Source: Undibacterium pigrum (GTDB lineage Bacteria; Pseudomonadota; Gammaproteobacteria; Burkholderiales; Burkholderiaceae_D). From it: DNA of 64,000 bases. Positions 42,441 through 52,300 of the stretch are shown here, piece after piece. The notes beneath the pieces are model-generated. The model was not told where the DNA came from, ran no database searches, and saw only the letters and a list, made by a program, of their open reading frames with translations. The position numbers and the translations under genes are program-made. The stretch is from assembly GCF_003201815.1 (NCBI RefSeq), contig NZ_QJKB01000013.1, positions 28,052-92,051 on the forward strand. The letters are read 5' to 3'. Every line of letters starts with the position of its first letter. Within the stretch, counting starts at the first letter, position 1.

Positions 42441-42851
42441 TTGCATCCGACCACCACAAAACACCTGCGTCAATTGACTGCCATCAGCCTCTTGCTGATC
42501 AGCAGCACACTGCTGGCGCAAAGCACTGGCATTACCCGCACCATCGTCACCAAGGCAGATTCATCCATCCCCGGCAAGGAAGACGTGATTGCCCGCGTAG
42601 AAATCGCCGCTGGTGCAGTGGTTGGCTGGCATACCCATCCCGGGGATGAAATCAGCTTTGTCATGGAAGGCGAAGCAGAACTGCTGGTTGCCAACCAGGC
42701 TGCACGCAAGGTCAAGGCTGGCGAAGGCTTTGTCATACCTGCCGGCGTTGTCCACAGCGCAAAAAACCATGGCAGTGTGCCCATCAAGCTGGTAGGTGTC
42801 TATGTCGTAGACAAGGACAAACCCCTGGCTAGCCCTGCCTCTGCACCATAA
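42441..42851 (+). CDS. exported cupin-domain protein
   Basis: 136 residues with a signal peptide (to about 27, ending LAQS) and one cupin barrel: GAVVGWHTHPGDEISFVMEGEAELLV and AGEGFVIPAGVVHSAKNHG, with the metal-binding His/His/Glu/His set. Function unknown; small exported cupins are often annotated as quercetinase-like or sugar-binding. The start is a TTG at 42441, six bases after GGGAGA; the ATG at 42405 has no ribosome site. Confidence 0.85.
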   Translation: MHPTTTKHLRQLTAISLLLISSTLLAQSTGITRTIVTKADSSIPGKEDVIARVEIAAGAVVGWHTHPGDEISFVMEGEAELLVANQAARKVKAGEGFVIPAGVVHSAKNHGSVPIKLVGVYVVDKDKPLASPASAP

Positions 42852-42992
42852 TTCATTGCTGGAGTTACTGTCCTGCCACCTGGCAGGACAGGGTTCCCCC
42901 TCCTCCGTCGTTCAAGCCCCGAAAACCGTCATTAATCGCAAACCTGCGCTAGGCTGCTTGTTGAAATTTGTACTTCCCGCTATCTTGGCTAC

Positions 42993-44066
42993 ATGAAAAC
43001 CGCCAACCCAACCACTCCACGCTGGCCTGCCCTGCCAAGACTGCGACAAATTGCCGTAGTGTTTATCATCAGCCTGCTGATCGCCTGGGTGACCACGCCA
43101 GTCTTCCAGTCACCTTTCTCGCTCGTACTCAAGCGTACCACCTTCATTGCCATGGTCATGCTGCTGGCGTTCACTTTCTCAGGCACCTGGCGCTTGCTGT
43201 GGTTGCCGCGCTGGATACCGCGCTGGCTGGTGAGGGTGACCGCTGTGTGCCTGCTGGCACCGTTTGCCAGCCTGACAGCCTATGTGGCGATAGCGGGTGG
43301 TTTCATGAACTTCATCAGGGCGAATAATCTCTTGTCAGGTTTTGCCACCAGTACGATACTTGCGCTGTTTTTTGGGTCCCTGGTCGCCGTCGCAGCGATC
43401 AAGCGCGAAGACAAGCAACGTGAACGTGCAGACCGGCTACAACTGGAACTGGAAAAGAACGCGCTCGAACGTGAAGTGCTGGATGCCCGCCTGCGCCTGC
43501 TACAGGCGCAGATAGAACCACACTTCCTGTTCAATACGCTGGCGAATGTGCAAGCCCTGGTCGAAGCGGGTTCAGAGAATGCAGCACCGGTCCTGCGTCA
43601 CCTGATTGCCTATCTGCGCGCCGCGATGCCGCGCCTGAATGATGCGGAGGCAACGCTGGAAAACGAAATGCAGTTAGTCAGCGCCTATCTCGAAATCATG
43701 CACATGCGCATGCCTGACCGCCTGCAATTTGAGTTGAGACTGGCACCTGAATTAAAAGGCTTGCGCTTCCCTGCCATGGCCTTGCTGACCCTGGTAGAAA
43801 ATGCCGTACGCCATGGCATAGACCCCAGCACAGAAGGTGGCAGTATCGAAGTCGGCGGCAAGCAGGACGCAAACAACATAGTGACGCTTTGGGTAGCCGA
43901 TACCGGCATAGGCATGGCAGAAACTGCCATACCAGGTACTGGCCTGGCAAATGTGAAAGCAAGACTGCAAGCCTGTTTTGGCAAAGATGCGCGTGTCGAT
44001 TTGCATGAGCAGACACTACATGGTTTGCGTGTTGAGTTAATTTTTCATCCGGAAGTCAAGGCATGA
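42993..44066 (+). CDS. LytS/YehU-type sensor histidine kinase
   Basis: 357-residue membrane kinase: about four N-terminal helices (15-130), a coiled segment (KREDKQRERADRLQLELEKNALEREVLDARLRLLQ), the phosphoacceptor His177 in QIEPHFLFNTLANVQ, and the HATPase box LVENAVRHGI...VADTGIGM...GTGLANVKARL. The membrane region is not the 5TM_LytS type and is unassigned. Its stop overlaps the response regulator start (ATGA), so the two form one pair. Confidence 0.92.
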   Translation: MKTANPTTPRWPALPRLRQIAVVFIISLLIAWVTTPVFQSPFSLVLKRTTFIAMVMLLAFTFSGTWRLLWLPRWIPRWLVRVTAVCLLAPFASLTAYVAIAGGFMNFIRANNLLSGFATSTILALFFGSLVAVAAIKREDKQRERADRLQLELEKNALEREVLDARLRLLQAQIEPHFLFNTLANVQALVEAGSENAAPVLRHLIAYLRAAMPRLNDAEATLENEMQLVSAYLEIMHMRMPDRLQFELRLAPELKGLRFPAMALLTLVENAVRHGIDPSTEGGSIEVGGKQDANNIVTLWVADTGIGMAETAIPGTGLANVKARLQACFGKDARVDLHEQTLHGLRVELIFHPEVKA

Positions 44067-44833
44067 CGCAAATTACAGCATTAATCGCCGACGACGAACC
44101 ACTGCTGAGAGAACATCTGCGCACCAACCTGGCACGCTTGTGGCCGGAGTTGCATATCGTCGATGAAGCCCGCAATGGCCGCGAAGCAGTGGAGATGTTT
44201 GATATTCATCAGCCAGATATTGTCTTTCTGGACGTGCACATGCCGGGCTTGAACGGCATAGAAGCAGCAAGATCTATCGCACGCAGGGCACATATCGTCT
44301 TCTTTACTGCCTATGAACAATATGCAGTGCAGGCGTTTGAGCAAGGTGCTCTTGATTACATCGTCAAACCCATCATAGAAGCGCGCCTGGCAGATACCAT
44401 CACGCGCCTGCAACAGCGACTGAAACAAACAACAGATATAAGTTCCAGCTATGAGGCTCTGCTCGACCGCATGGCCAGCGATATGCGCCAGCGCAGCCCA
44501 AAAACAAACTACCTGCAATGGATAAAAGCATCGGTAGGCAATAGCGTGCGCCTGATACCAGTAGAGCAAATCGCCTTCCTGCGCTCTGACGACAAATACA
44601 CCCTGGTCGCCTGGGACGGTGGCGAGGCTCTGATACGCAAAAGCATACGTGAACTCAGCGATGAACTTGACCCCGACCGTTTTGCACAAACCCACCGCTC
44701 TGTCATCGTCAATCTGCACTATGTCAGTGAGGTCACACGTGGCATGAATGAAACTGCCGAACTGCATATACGCGGCCGCCCCGATGTATTACCAGTCAGC
44801 CGCAGCTATCTGCATCTTTTCAGGCAAATGTAG
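44063..44833 (+). CDS. LytTR-family response regulator
   Basis: 256-residue regulator: a receiver (ADDEPLLREHL, phosphoacceptor Asp57 in FLDVHMPG, FFTAYEQYAVQAFEQGALDYIVKP) and a C-terminal LytTR DNA-binding domain from about 145 (YLQWIKASVGNSVRLIPVEQIAFLRSDDKYTLV...FAQTHRSVIVNLHYV). Translationally coupled to the upstream kinase. Targets of LytTR regulators are usually adjacent membrane-protein genes, making the DUF2306 gene 130 bases downstream the first candidate. Confidence 0.94.
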   Translation: MTQITALIADDEPLLREHLRTNLARLWPELHIVDEARNGREAVEMFDIHQPDIVFLDVHMPGLNGIEAARSIARRAHIVFFTAYEQYAVQAFEQGALDYIVKPIIEARLADTITRLQQRLKQTTDISSSYEALLDRMASDMRQRSPKTNYLQWIKASVGNSVRLIPVEQIAFLRSDDKYTLVAWDGGEALIRKSIRELSDELDPDRFAQTHRSVIVNLHYVSEVTRGMNETAELHIRGRPDVLPVSRSYLHLFRQM

Positions 44834-44964
44834 CGCCGCACTGATTTTCTCCAGTAACAAACCATAAAAGCAAATCCGCCTTTGCAGGCAGGCTTTGCAC
44901 GCACACTCACGCCTGTTCGGCAGGATCAGACACAACCACGCACTTCAGCAAAAGGAGTTTTCAA

Positions 44965-45828
44965 ATGACGCAAGACACTGTTTATGAAACGAATATATAT
45001 TCTGCACAGGCCACACCTCTGGGAGCAAAATATGGCAATGAGAAACTCTCTCGTGTCGGCCTGAAATATGCCGCAGGACTGTGGTTCTCAGTCGCCATCA
45101 TAGGCCAGCTATTATTCGTCTATTACATCCTTGGTTTTTATGTCCTGTCTGCGATGAAAGGCGATCTCGCTGCCTGGAGCAAAGTACTGCCCCACGGCTA
45201 TATCAAGGGCGACAGCGCGGGCAATTTCGCCATTATCACGCACATCTTTCTGGCGGCCAGTATTACCCTGGCGGGCATATTGCAGATGATTCCGCAAATC
45301 CGCGCACGAGCACCAAAATTCCATCGCTGGAACGGCCGTATTTATTTATCCAGCCTCGTCATTGCTTCCACGACCGGTTTATACATGGTGTGGTTTCGCA
45401 ATGGCGTGGGGGACTTTACCCAGCATCTTGGTGTCAGTCTGAACGCTGTATTAATCCTGGTCTGCGTAGCCATGGCCTTGCGCCATGCTCTCGCACGCCA
45501 GTTCGCCCTGCACCGCCGCTGGGCACTGCGCCTGTTCCTGCTGGCGAATGGTGTCTGGTTCTTTCGCATAGGTTTGATGTTCTGGATAGCCATCAATCAC
45601 GGCCCGGCAGGTTTTAATCCCAAAACTTTCGAGGGACCATTTTTGAGTTTCATCTCCTTTGCCAATTCACTCATACCGCTGATCGTCTGCGAATTATATT
45701 TGCGTGCGCAAGACAGCAAAAACAAAGCCGCTCACTTCAGCATGGCCGGGGCGCTACTTGTATTGAGTGCAGCCAGCGGCATGGGCATCGTTGTGGCGTT
45801 TATGGGCATGTGGTTGCCGCGTCTTTAG
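44965..45828 (+). CDS. DUF2306 membrane protein
   Basis: 287-residue protein with about seven hydrophobic segments. The DUF2306 core is FHRWNGRIYLSSLVIASTTGLYMVW and HLGVSLNAVLILVCVAMALRHALARQFALHRRWALRLFLLANGVWFFR, containing repeated histidines and arginines that could bind heme. No known activity. AAAGGAG precedes the ATG. It follows the LytTR pair, and its TAG stop begins palindrome E3. Confidence 0.82.
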   Translation: MTQDTVYETNIYSAQATPLGAKYGNEKLSRVGLKYAAGLWFSVAIIGQLLFVYYILGFYVLSAMKGDLAAWSKVLPHGYIKGDSAGNFAIITHIFLAASITLAGILQMIPQIRARAPKFHRWNGRIYLSSLVIASTTGLYMVWFRNGVGDFTQHLGVSLNAVLILVCVAMALRHALARQFALHRRWALRLFLLANGVWFFRIGLMFWIAINHGPAGFNPKTFEGPFLSFISFANSLIPLIVCELYLRAQDSKNKAAHFSMAGALLVLSAASGMGIVVAFMGMWLPRL

Positions 45829-45988
45829 TGGACTGTAACGGTGAAATCGAGAGTGAAAGACATGTGCCCGGCGAATCAGGGGAAGGCGCAAAGCACAGCG
45901 ATAGTGGGACTATCGCGAGCATTTGTAACGCAGCCATAATCGTCGCGCACATGGAAGGCACTCCGATTTTCACTGTTACGGTCCACTA
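45826..45988. repeat. long imperfect palindrome E3
   Basis: 163 bp filling the gap between convergent genes. Outer arms (TAGTGGACTGTAACGGTGAA and the reverse of TTCACTGTTACGGTCCACTA) pair at nearly every position. The apex is GCGATAGT-GGG-ACTATCGC followed by GAGCAT. The left arm begins with the stop codon of the DUF2306 gene. Confidence 0.8.
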
Positions 45989-45996
45989 ACCGTCGC

Positions 45997-46470
45997 TTAT
46001 TGATTGCCGGTCACAGGTGACAGATGGATATGCTTCAATAGCCAGGCATTTTCTTTTTTAAACCACACCATCGTGATCAGCGATTTACCTTCGACCACTG
46101 CAACACCCGGCTTTGTAATAGCACCAACACGGGTACCAGTCACTATCGCTGCATCAACCGTGGCCTTGACTTGGATATCACCAAGACGCAAATCGATTTT
46201 CGCACCGGATTTGAATAGTCCCCCAAAGGCATTCGCGTCAAGTTGCAAGAGCTTGTCTGATTCAGCGACGAACTCAGTAAAACCTTCAGTATCAAGATAA
46301 CTGGCAACTGCTACTAAATTACGCTGGCTGACACTGTTGAAAAAATCGACCGATGCGGCTTTTACGGCATCTGCCCCGCTGGTATTTTCTGCCCTGGCAA
46401 CGGACATGCTCAGTATGAGTAAAACCGTAGCCAGAATGTTGACGAATGAGCGGTCAATGATGGTTGTCAT
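45997..46470 (-). CDS. exported SnoaL/NTF2-like protein
   Basis: 157 residues with a signal peptide (MTTIIDRSFVNILATVLLILSMSVARA) and an NTF2-like cone fold: ADAVKAASVDFFNSVSQRNLVAVASYLDTEGFTEF...GARVGAITK-type strands, ending SLITMVWFKKENAWLLKHIHLSP. The family (nuclear transport factor 2/SnoaL/DUF4440) covers many functions; none is evident. Third in a minus-strand row after the oxidoreductase and heme-binding-like genes. Convergent with the DUF2306 gene across palindrome E3. Confidence 0.75.
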   Translation of the reverse strand: MTTIIDRSFVNILATVLLILSMSVARAENTSGADAVKAASVDFFNSVSQRNLVAVASYLDTEGFTEFVAESDKLLQLDANAFGGLFKSGAKIDLRLGDIQVKATVDAAIVTGTRVGAITKPGVAVVEGKSLITMVWFKKENAWLLKHIHLSPVTGNQ

Positions 46471-46546
46471 GTTGTTTGATCTCTGTAGAAAAAGAGTGCA
46501 TTGGGCTTTGAAGTGAAGGCATGCACTCTCAAAAAATGGTCTGAAC

Positions 46547-46990
46547 TTATGCCTTCACTTCGAAGCCTAGCGCAGCCAGTGCAATTTCTGCCGCCTGCTG
46601 GTCTTGCAGTGCATTACCGCCTGATATACCTATGCCACCGATGACCTTGCCATTTTCAATAATCGGGCAACCACCACCAACCGCCACCAGGCGCGGCCTG
46701 TGGGCAAGCTGGGCCACCACATCATTGCTAATGATTGCTGTCCAGGTATGGGTAGGTAGGCCAAACGAGGCAGCCGTCCATGCTTTATCGATTGCCACAT
46801 CCACCGTCAAAAATGCGGCAGTGTCCGCACGTTCAAATGCTTTCAGGTGACCTGCATTATCAGTCACAGCTATCGTGACATCGATACCGATATCGCGGGC
46901 TGCAGCACTGGCTGCAGTGATCAGGGCATGCGCAGCATCGCGGGTGATGCTGGGCGCTGCAAATGATTTATTGATGTTCGTTGCTTGCAT
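46547..46990 (-). CDS. GlcG/HbpS-family (heme-binding-like) protein
   Basis: 147-residue cytoplasmic protein: SAAARDIGIDVTIAVTDNAGHLKAFERADTAAF, AWTAASFGLPTH and VGGGCPIIENGKVIGGIGISGG are the GlcG/HbpS signature. HbpS binds heme or cobalamin in some bacteria; others are of unknown function. Close behind the zinc-type oxidoreductase (24-base gap), so cotranscribed. Confidence 0.9.
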   Translation of the reverse strand: MQATNINKSFAAPSITRDAAHALITAASAAARDIGIDVTIAVTDNAGHLKAFERADTAAFLTVDVAIDKAWTAASFGLPTHTWTAIISNDVVAQLAHRPRLVAVGGGCPIIENGKVIGGIGISGGNALQDQQAAEIALAALGFEVKA

Positions 46991-47014
46991 AAAAACTTTC
47001 TGGCGGAATTTAAT

Positions 47015-48025
47015 TTAGAAACCTTGCAACACAACTTTTCCTTGCGCCTTGCCGCTTTCTATCAGGGCATGCGCCTTGCGCAAGTTTGCCGCATTGATCT
47101 TGCCAAAATTCGCATTCACAGTCGTGCGTACTTTGCCTGCATCCACCAGTGCCGCCACTTCTGCCAGCAGCTTGCCTTGCTCATCCATATCGACGGTCTT
47201 GAACATTGAGCGTGTGAACATCATTTCCCAATGCAGGGAGATGGATTTGCCTTTCAACTGCATCAAGTCCAGCGCCACCATGTCGTCAATCACGGCCAGC
47301 TTGCCTTGTGGCTTCAGACTGGCGATGATTTCTGCATAGTGCTGGGCTGTCTGCGTCAGACCAGCGACGATATCGACTTCATTAATGCCTATGGCTTTCA
47401 ATTCAACACTCAAAGGTTTCGAATGATCGATCACAGCATGCGCGCCCAGATCCAGGCACCACTGACGTGTCTCGGCACGTGAAGCTGTGGCAATCACACG
47501 CAATTGCGTCAACTGGCGTGCCAGTTGTATGAGGATGGAGCCTACGCCACCGGCACCACCTATCACCAGCAAGGTCTGGCCTGCGCCGCCATTCTTGGCG
47601 ACACCCAGGCGTTCAAACAGCAATTCATAGGCAGTAATCGTTGTCAGTGGCAAGGCGGCAGCTTGTGCATCATCCAGCGTAGTGGGTGCCTTGGCGACGA
47701 TGCGCTCATCCACCGCATGCAATTCACTGTTTGCACCGGGGCGGTCTATCGCGCCAGCATAGTAAACACGGTCGCCCGCTTTGAAATTGCTGACTGCCGC
47801 GCCGACTTCTTCAACGATGCCAACCGCATCCCAGCCCAGCACATTCAACTGGCCTTCAGCAGGTGCGCGGCCCAGTCTGACCTTGGTATCGACAGGGTTG
47901 ACGGAGATGGCATTCACGCGCACCAGCAGGTCACGCGCTTCCAGTGCCGGTTTTGGCAATTCCACATCTTCCAGTGATGCAGTGTTATCGATAGGCAAAG
48001 AATGGCGATAAGCGATGGCTTTCAT
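47015..48025 (-). CDS. zinc-type alcohol dehydrogenase-like oxidoreductase
   Basis: MDR-family NADPH oxidoreductase of 336 residues: GroES-like N-terminus (VNAISVNPVDTKVRLGRAP, VLGWDAVGIVEEVGAAVSNFKAGDRVYYAG) and Rossmann domain (TLLVIGGAGGVGSILIQLARQL). The catalytic zinc cysteines are absent, so it is a quinone-oxidoreductase-type enzyme (ZDH subgroup). Divergent from a LysR regulator, which is probably its activator. Confidence 0.92.
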   Translation of the reverse strand: MKAIAYRHSLPIDNTASLEDVELPKPALEARDLLVRVNAISVNPVDTKVRLGRAPAEGQLNVLGWDAVGIVEEVGAAVSNFKAGDRVYYAGAIDRPGANSELHAVDERIVAKAPTTLDDAQAAALPLTTITAYELLFERLGVAKNGGAGQTLLVIGGAGGVGSILIQLARQLTQLRVIATASRAETRQWCLDLGAHAVIDHSKPLSVELKAIGINEVDIVAGLTQTAQHYAEIIASLKPQGKLAVIDDMVALDLMQLKGKSISLHWEMMFTRSMFKTVDMDEQGKLLAEVAALVDAGKVRTTVNANFGKINAANLRKAHALIESGKAQGKVVLQGF

Positions 48026-48154
48026 GTTGAGTCCTTGAGTATGTTGAGTATGTTAGGTATCGGTATGGTGTCCAGAAACATTTCCAGATCAGTGCAGGCA
48101 TTGTAGAATCTGAAGCATGAATTGATAAGACCGATAAATAACTATCACTTTCAA

Positions 48155-49051
48155 ATGAAAATTGAAAATCTCAGCGACCTGCATGTACTCGTGCAAACCG
48201 CACGCTGCGGCTCACTCTCAGGCGCAGCCAGCGTGCTGGGCATGACACCCGCAGCCGCCAGCGCCACCCTCAAGCGACTGGAAACCCAGTTGGGCACCCG
48301 TCTGTTTGAACGATCTACCCGCGCCTTACGCATCACCGCCCAGGGGCAAATCCTGCTCGACTATGCGCAAAGAGCGTTTGATTTGCTCGATGAAGGCGAA
48401 TCCCAGGTATCAGAAGCCCGCACCGCCCTGGTCGGCACGATACGCGTCGCCGCCCCGTCCGACCTGACCCGCACCACCCTGCTACCGTGGCTTGATGAAT
48501 TCCTGGCCCTGCACCCCGGCGTACAACTGGCATTGAATGTCGGTGACAGGCCACTCGACGTAGTACGCGATGAAGTCGATGTCGCAATAAGATATGGCAC
48601 CCTGACAGACTCACGTCTGGTCGCCAGGGTACTGGCACAAAGCCGCCCCATACTCTGCGCAGCCCCAAGTTACCTGGCACGCCACCCCGCCCCGCAAACA
48701 CCGCAAGACCTGACACACCACAATTGCCTGCTGTTCGAACGCAGCAGCCGCCTGCACAAAACCTGGCGCTTTGGGCAAAACGGCAAATGGAAAGAAGTCA
48801 GAGTAAAAGGCGACCGCAGCGCCGACGACGCCTCACTCGCCCGCATGTGGGCGATAGCCGGTGCCGGCATCATCTTCAAATCATTGATTGACGTTAGGCA
48901 AGAGCTGGAAGATGGCAGCCTGGTGGCGCTGCTGACGGACTGGGAGACGGAGGCTTATCCGCTGCATGCCTTGTTGCCGAGTGGGCGTTTCATACCGAAC
49001 CGGGTGCGGGCGCTAGTGGAGTTTTTGGCGGGGAAGTTTGCCAAGTTATGA
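48155..49051 (+). CDS. LysR-family transcriptional regulator
   Basis: 298 residues: N-terminal winged helix (LHVLVQTARCGSLSGAASVLGMTPAAASATLKRLETQLGTRLFERSTRALRITAQG) and a periplasmic-binding-like effector domain (TIRVAAPSDLTRTTLLPWLDEFLALHPGVQL, DVAIRYGTL). This is the group commonly found beside quinone-oxidoreductase genes. The ATG at 48155 is used; an upstream in-frame TTG at 48122 is possible. The 129-base divergent gap to the oxidoreductase gene should hold its operator. Confidence 0.93.
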   Translation: MKIENLSDLHVLVQTARCGSLSGAASVLGMTPAAASATLKRLETQLGTRLFERSTRALRITAQGQILLDYAQRAFDLLDEGESQVSEARTALVGTIRVAAPSDLTRTTLLPWLDEFLALHPGVQLALNVGDRPLDVVRDEVDVAIRYGTLTDSRLVARVLAQSRPILCAAPSYLARHPAPQTPQDLTHHNCLLFERSSRLHKTWRFGQNGKWKEVRVKGDRSADDASLARMWAIAGAGIIFKSLIDVRQELEDGSLVALLTDWETEAYPLHALLPSGRFIPNRVRALVEFLAGKFAKL

Positions 49052-49318
49052 GTGAACAACTTGATCTAATTAAGATTACTGCAGTAGTTATTATTTAGCA
49101 TCTTAGGTCGGCATACTTGCCGATAAGTTTCTTTATTACTTCACTCGATGCAAGATTGATCTTATCGCTGCAATAGACAGTGACTCATATATATTTTAAA
49201 GATTGATGCACATTTAAAGTTCATCATAAAAGAAACCAACTATCAAAGGCTGTCACATTAAATACATTTATAGTGTTATTTTTAGAGAACTAATTGGCAA
49301 CCCCAAAAATTCTAATAT

Positions 49319-52300
49319 ATGCACCCTGTTTTCAGAGTCTCAAAACAAAATATCCAACAATTGGATGACAGCCAAGCAAGGGAGCTGATCTCTAGGCTGT
49401 GCCGCGCCGAAGTGCGCAAGAATAATGTTTCTTCTGCTACGGTAAGTTGGGGAGGCGATCAGCGCGCAAAAGATGGCGGAGTTGACGTGCGTGTAGTGAT
49501 TGAGGATAAAAAAAACATAACTGGCTATATTCCTCGAAATAAAACAATCTTTCAGGTGAAGGCTGTTAAAACATTTACATCGGCATCGATAAATAAGGAG
49601 ATGATGAAGCAGGGTAAGCTTCTACCACCCATAGCGAATCTAGCAAGCGATTCTGGTGCATATATTATTACTTCAACTAAAAGCGATGTAAGCGACAGCG
49701 CATTACGCGATCGCATAGCAAGCATGCAGTCTTGCATTGCTAAAGCTGGACTAAGTGGTCAAATTCATGCTGATTTTTATGACTCTCAAAAAATAGCTGA
49801 CTGGACAGAACAATTTCCTGCAATTGTTATATGGATCAGATCCGTAATAGGGCAATCTATTGTTGGGTGGAAGCCTTACACAGCATGGGCGTACCGTGAA
49901 GACAATATACGGGCGGAATACATTCTTGATGACAAAGTAAAAGTCAAAGCACCTAATTCACGTCAACTTATTTCCATTGAGGAGGCAATCAGTCAGTTAC
50001 GACAGGACCTACAAACGACTAGGTCATCAATCCGCATAGTTGGTCTTTCTGGCGTTGGTAAAACTCGCTTAGTGCAGGCTCTGTTTGATGAGCGTATAGT
50101 CCAAGAAGTAAATGCACTTGATCAAAATTGCGTTATTTATACTGACATATCTGATAATCCAACACCTCAACCTAACATGATGGTTGAGCTACTTCTTAAC
50201 GAAACACAACATACAATAGTGATTGTAGACAATTGCGGCGCCGACACACACAGCAAACTCACTGAACTGGTCAAACGCCAAAACAGCAACGTATCTCTAG
50301 TCACCTTAGAATATGACATCCAAGATGACTTACCTGACGAAACTCAATGCTATCGACTCGAAACTTCATCAGAGGAATTGGTAGAGAAATTGGTTGCTCG
50401 CCGGTTCCCTGAATTGACACATAGCGACATTAAGAAGATTGCCGAATTTTCTGGAGGGAATGCACGTGTGGCCTTTGCATTGGCGGGAACATCAGAAGGC
50501 AAAGGACAACTGAGCAAGCTAGAAAATAATGAACTATTTAAGCGCCTTTTTTGGCAAAGCAATACGCAGGATGAGAATCTACTGCGAAGTGCGGAAATAT
50601 GCAGTTTGCTATACTCTTTTAATTCAGAAGATATAAGTGATGAATCGGAGTTATCATTTCTTGCATCACTATGTGATATCTCAGTTCAAACTTTAAATCG
50701 TCATGTTATTGCATTACAAAAACGTGGACTGATACAGCAAAGAGGTAAATGGAAAGCCCTGCTCCCTCATGCAATTGCGAATAGATTAGCGGAACAAGCG
50801 TTAGAAAATCATGTATCTAATGTGCTAGGTGCTTTATTTTCCCATCAATCAGCAACTAGGATAATACAATCATTTTCACATCGTCTAAATTTTTTACACG
50901 AAAGCGATGAGGCTCGTTCAATCGTTTGCAATTGGCTTAACCCCGGTGGTAGATACGCAGACCTCAACAGTCTGGATACGATTGGGATTAAGATATTTCA
51001 GTTCATTGCGCCAGTTGATCAGAGCGTTACGCTCGCTGCATTGCTGCGAGCCAGTGAAATTGAAGAATTTATTTCTATAGAAAAATTCGAGCGATCATAC
51101 TTCACAAAAATTGCTAAGTCTCTCGCCTATGAAGAGAATTTTTTTGATTCTGCGGTCATGATTCTATTACGATTTGCAAAAGTTGAGCCTTCGAACTTTA
51201 CAAGAAGTCCAGCACGAAAAGATTTAGAGTCATTATTTACATGCTATTTATCAGGAACACTAACCCCTCCATCAAAAAGAGGGGAAATCATCAAAAAAAT
51301 TCTTGACGATAGTGATGAATTCAAAATCCGGCTAGGCATTGACCTCATAATGTCTGCGCTAAAAACCAGAAACTTCACCTCGTACGGCCAATTCGACTTT
51401 GGAGCACATTCGCGTGGATATGGATGGCAACCAAAAAACATTGGTGACTTAAATGAATGGTTTAGTACATTTATTACACTTGCTCACTTCGCTGGAATGA
51501 GGCCTGATCCAGTAGGTGTGGAATTGCGTCGAATGTTCGCGAAACAGTTTCGAGAACTCTGGGCTTGTGTTCAAATTGATTTAAGTATTCAATTAATGGA
51601 AGTTGCTCAAGTTTTCCACAGCATTGACGGATGGCCAGGAGGTTGGCATGCAGTTCAAATAATTAAACGATATGACAGTAAAAGAATAAATTCTGATTCT
51701 CTCGAAAGGCTAAAACAGTTAGAAATATTGTTAGCCCCAAAAAATTTGAATGAAGAAATTCGGGTAACATTATTTTCTGGACGGAATTTTTTTGACTACG
51801 ATGATGATATCGGCTCAAATGATAATAAGTATTATCGATTTCAATTAAAGCTTGAGCAATTGGGGAAACAATGTGCCTCTAGTGACATTCATTTAATTTA
51901 TGAACTTCTCCCAGATTTATTAAAGAATGATAATCACAATAATGTTTTCGCGTTCTCGAAAGGTTTTTCAATCTCATTTGGCGACATAGAAACTTTACTT
52001 ATAGCCATTAAGAAAACCATCAGAGAAATTGAATCAACTGAACTTGACTTGGCTTTTGTATTTGGGCTCATTAGTGGTTGGAATGAGCGAGATCCAGGCG
52101 CGGTTGCATTTTTTCTAGAAAATGCCGTTGAAGATGATACGTGGAGTCAGTTTTTCCCATACTTGCAGCAAGCCATTATTATCGACGATTATGGATATGA
52201 GAGATTGATAAAATCGCTCACACTAGGAAACGCGAAAATTTGGCGATTCAAGTGTTTACAAGGAGGACAAGCAACTTCGGCGCTCTCTGCAAAACAAATG

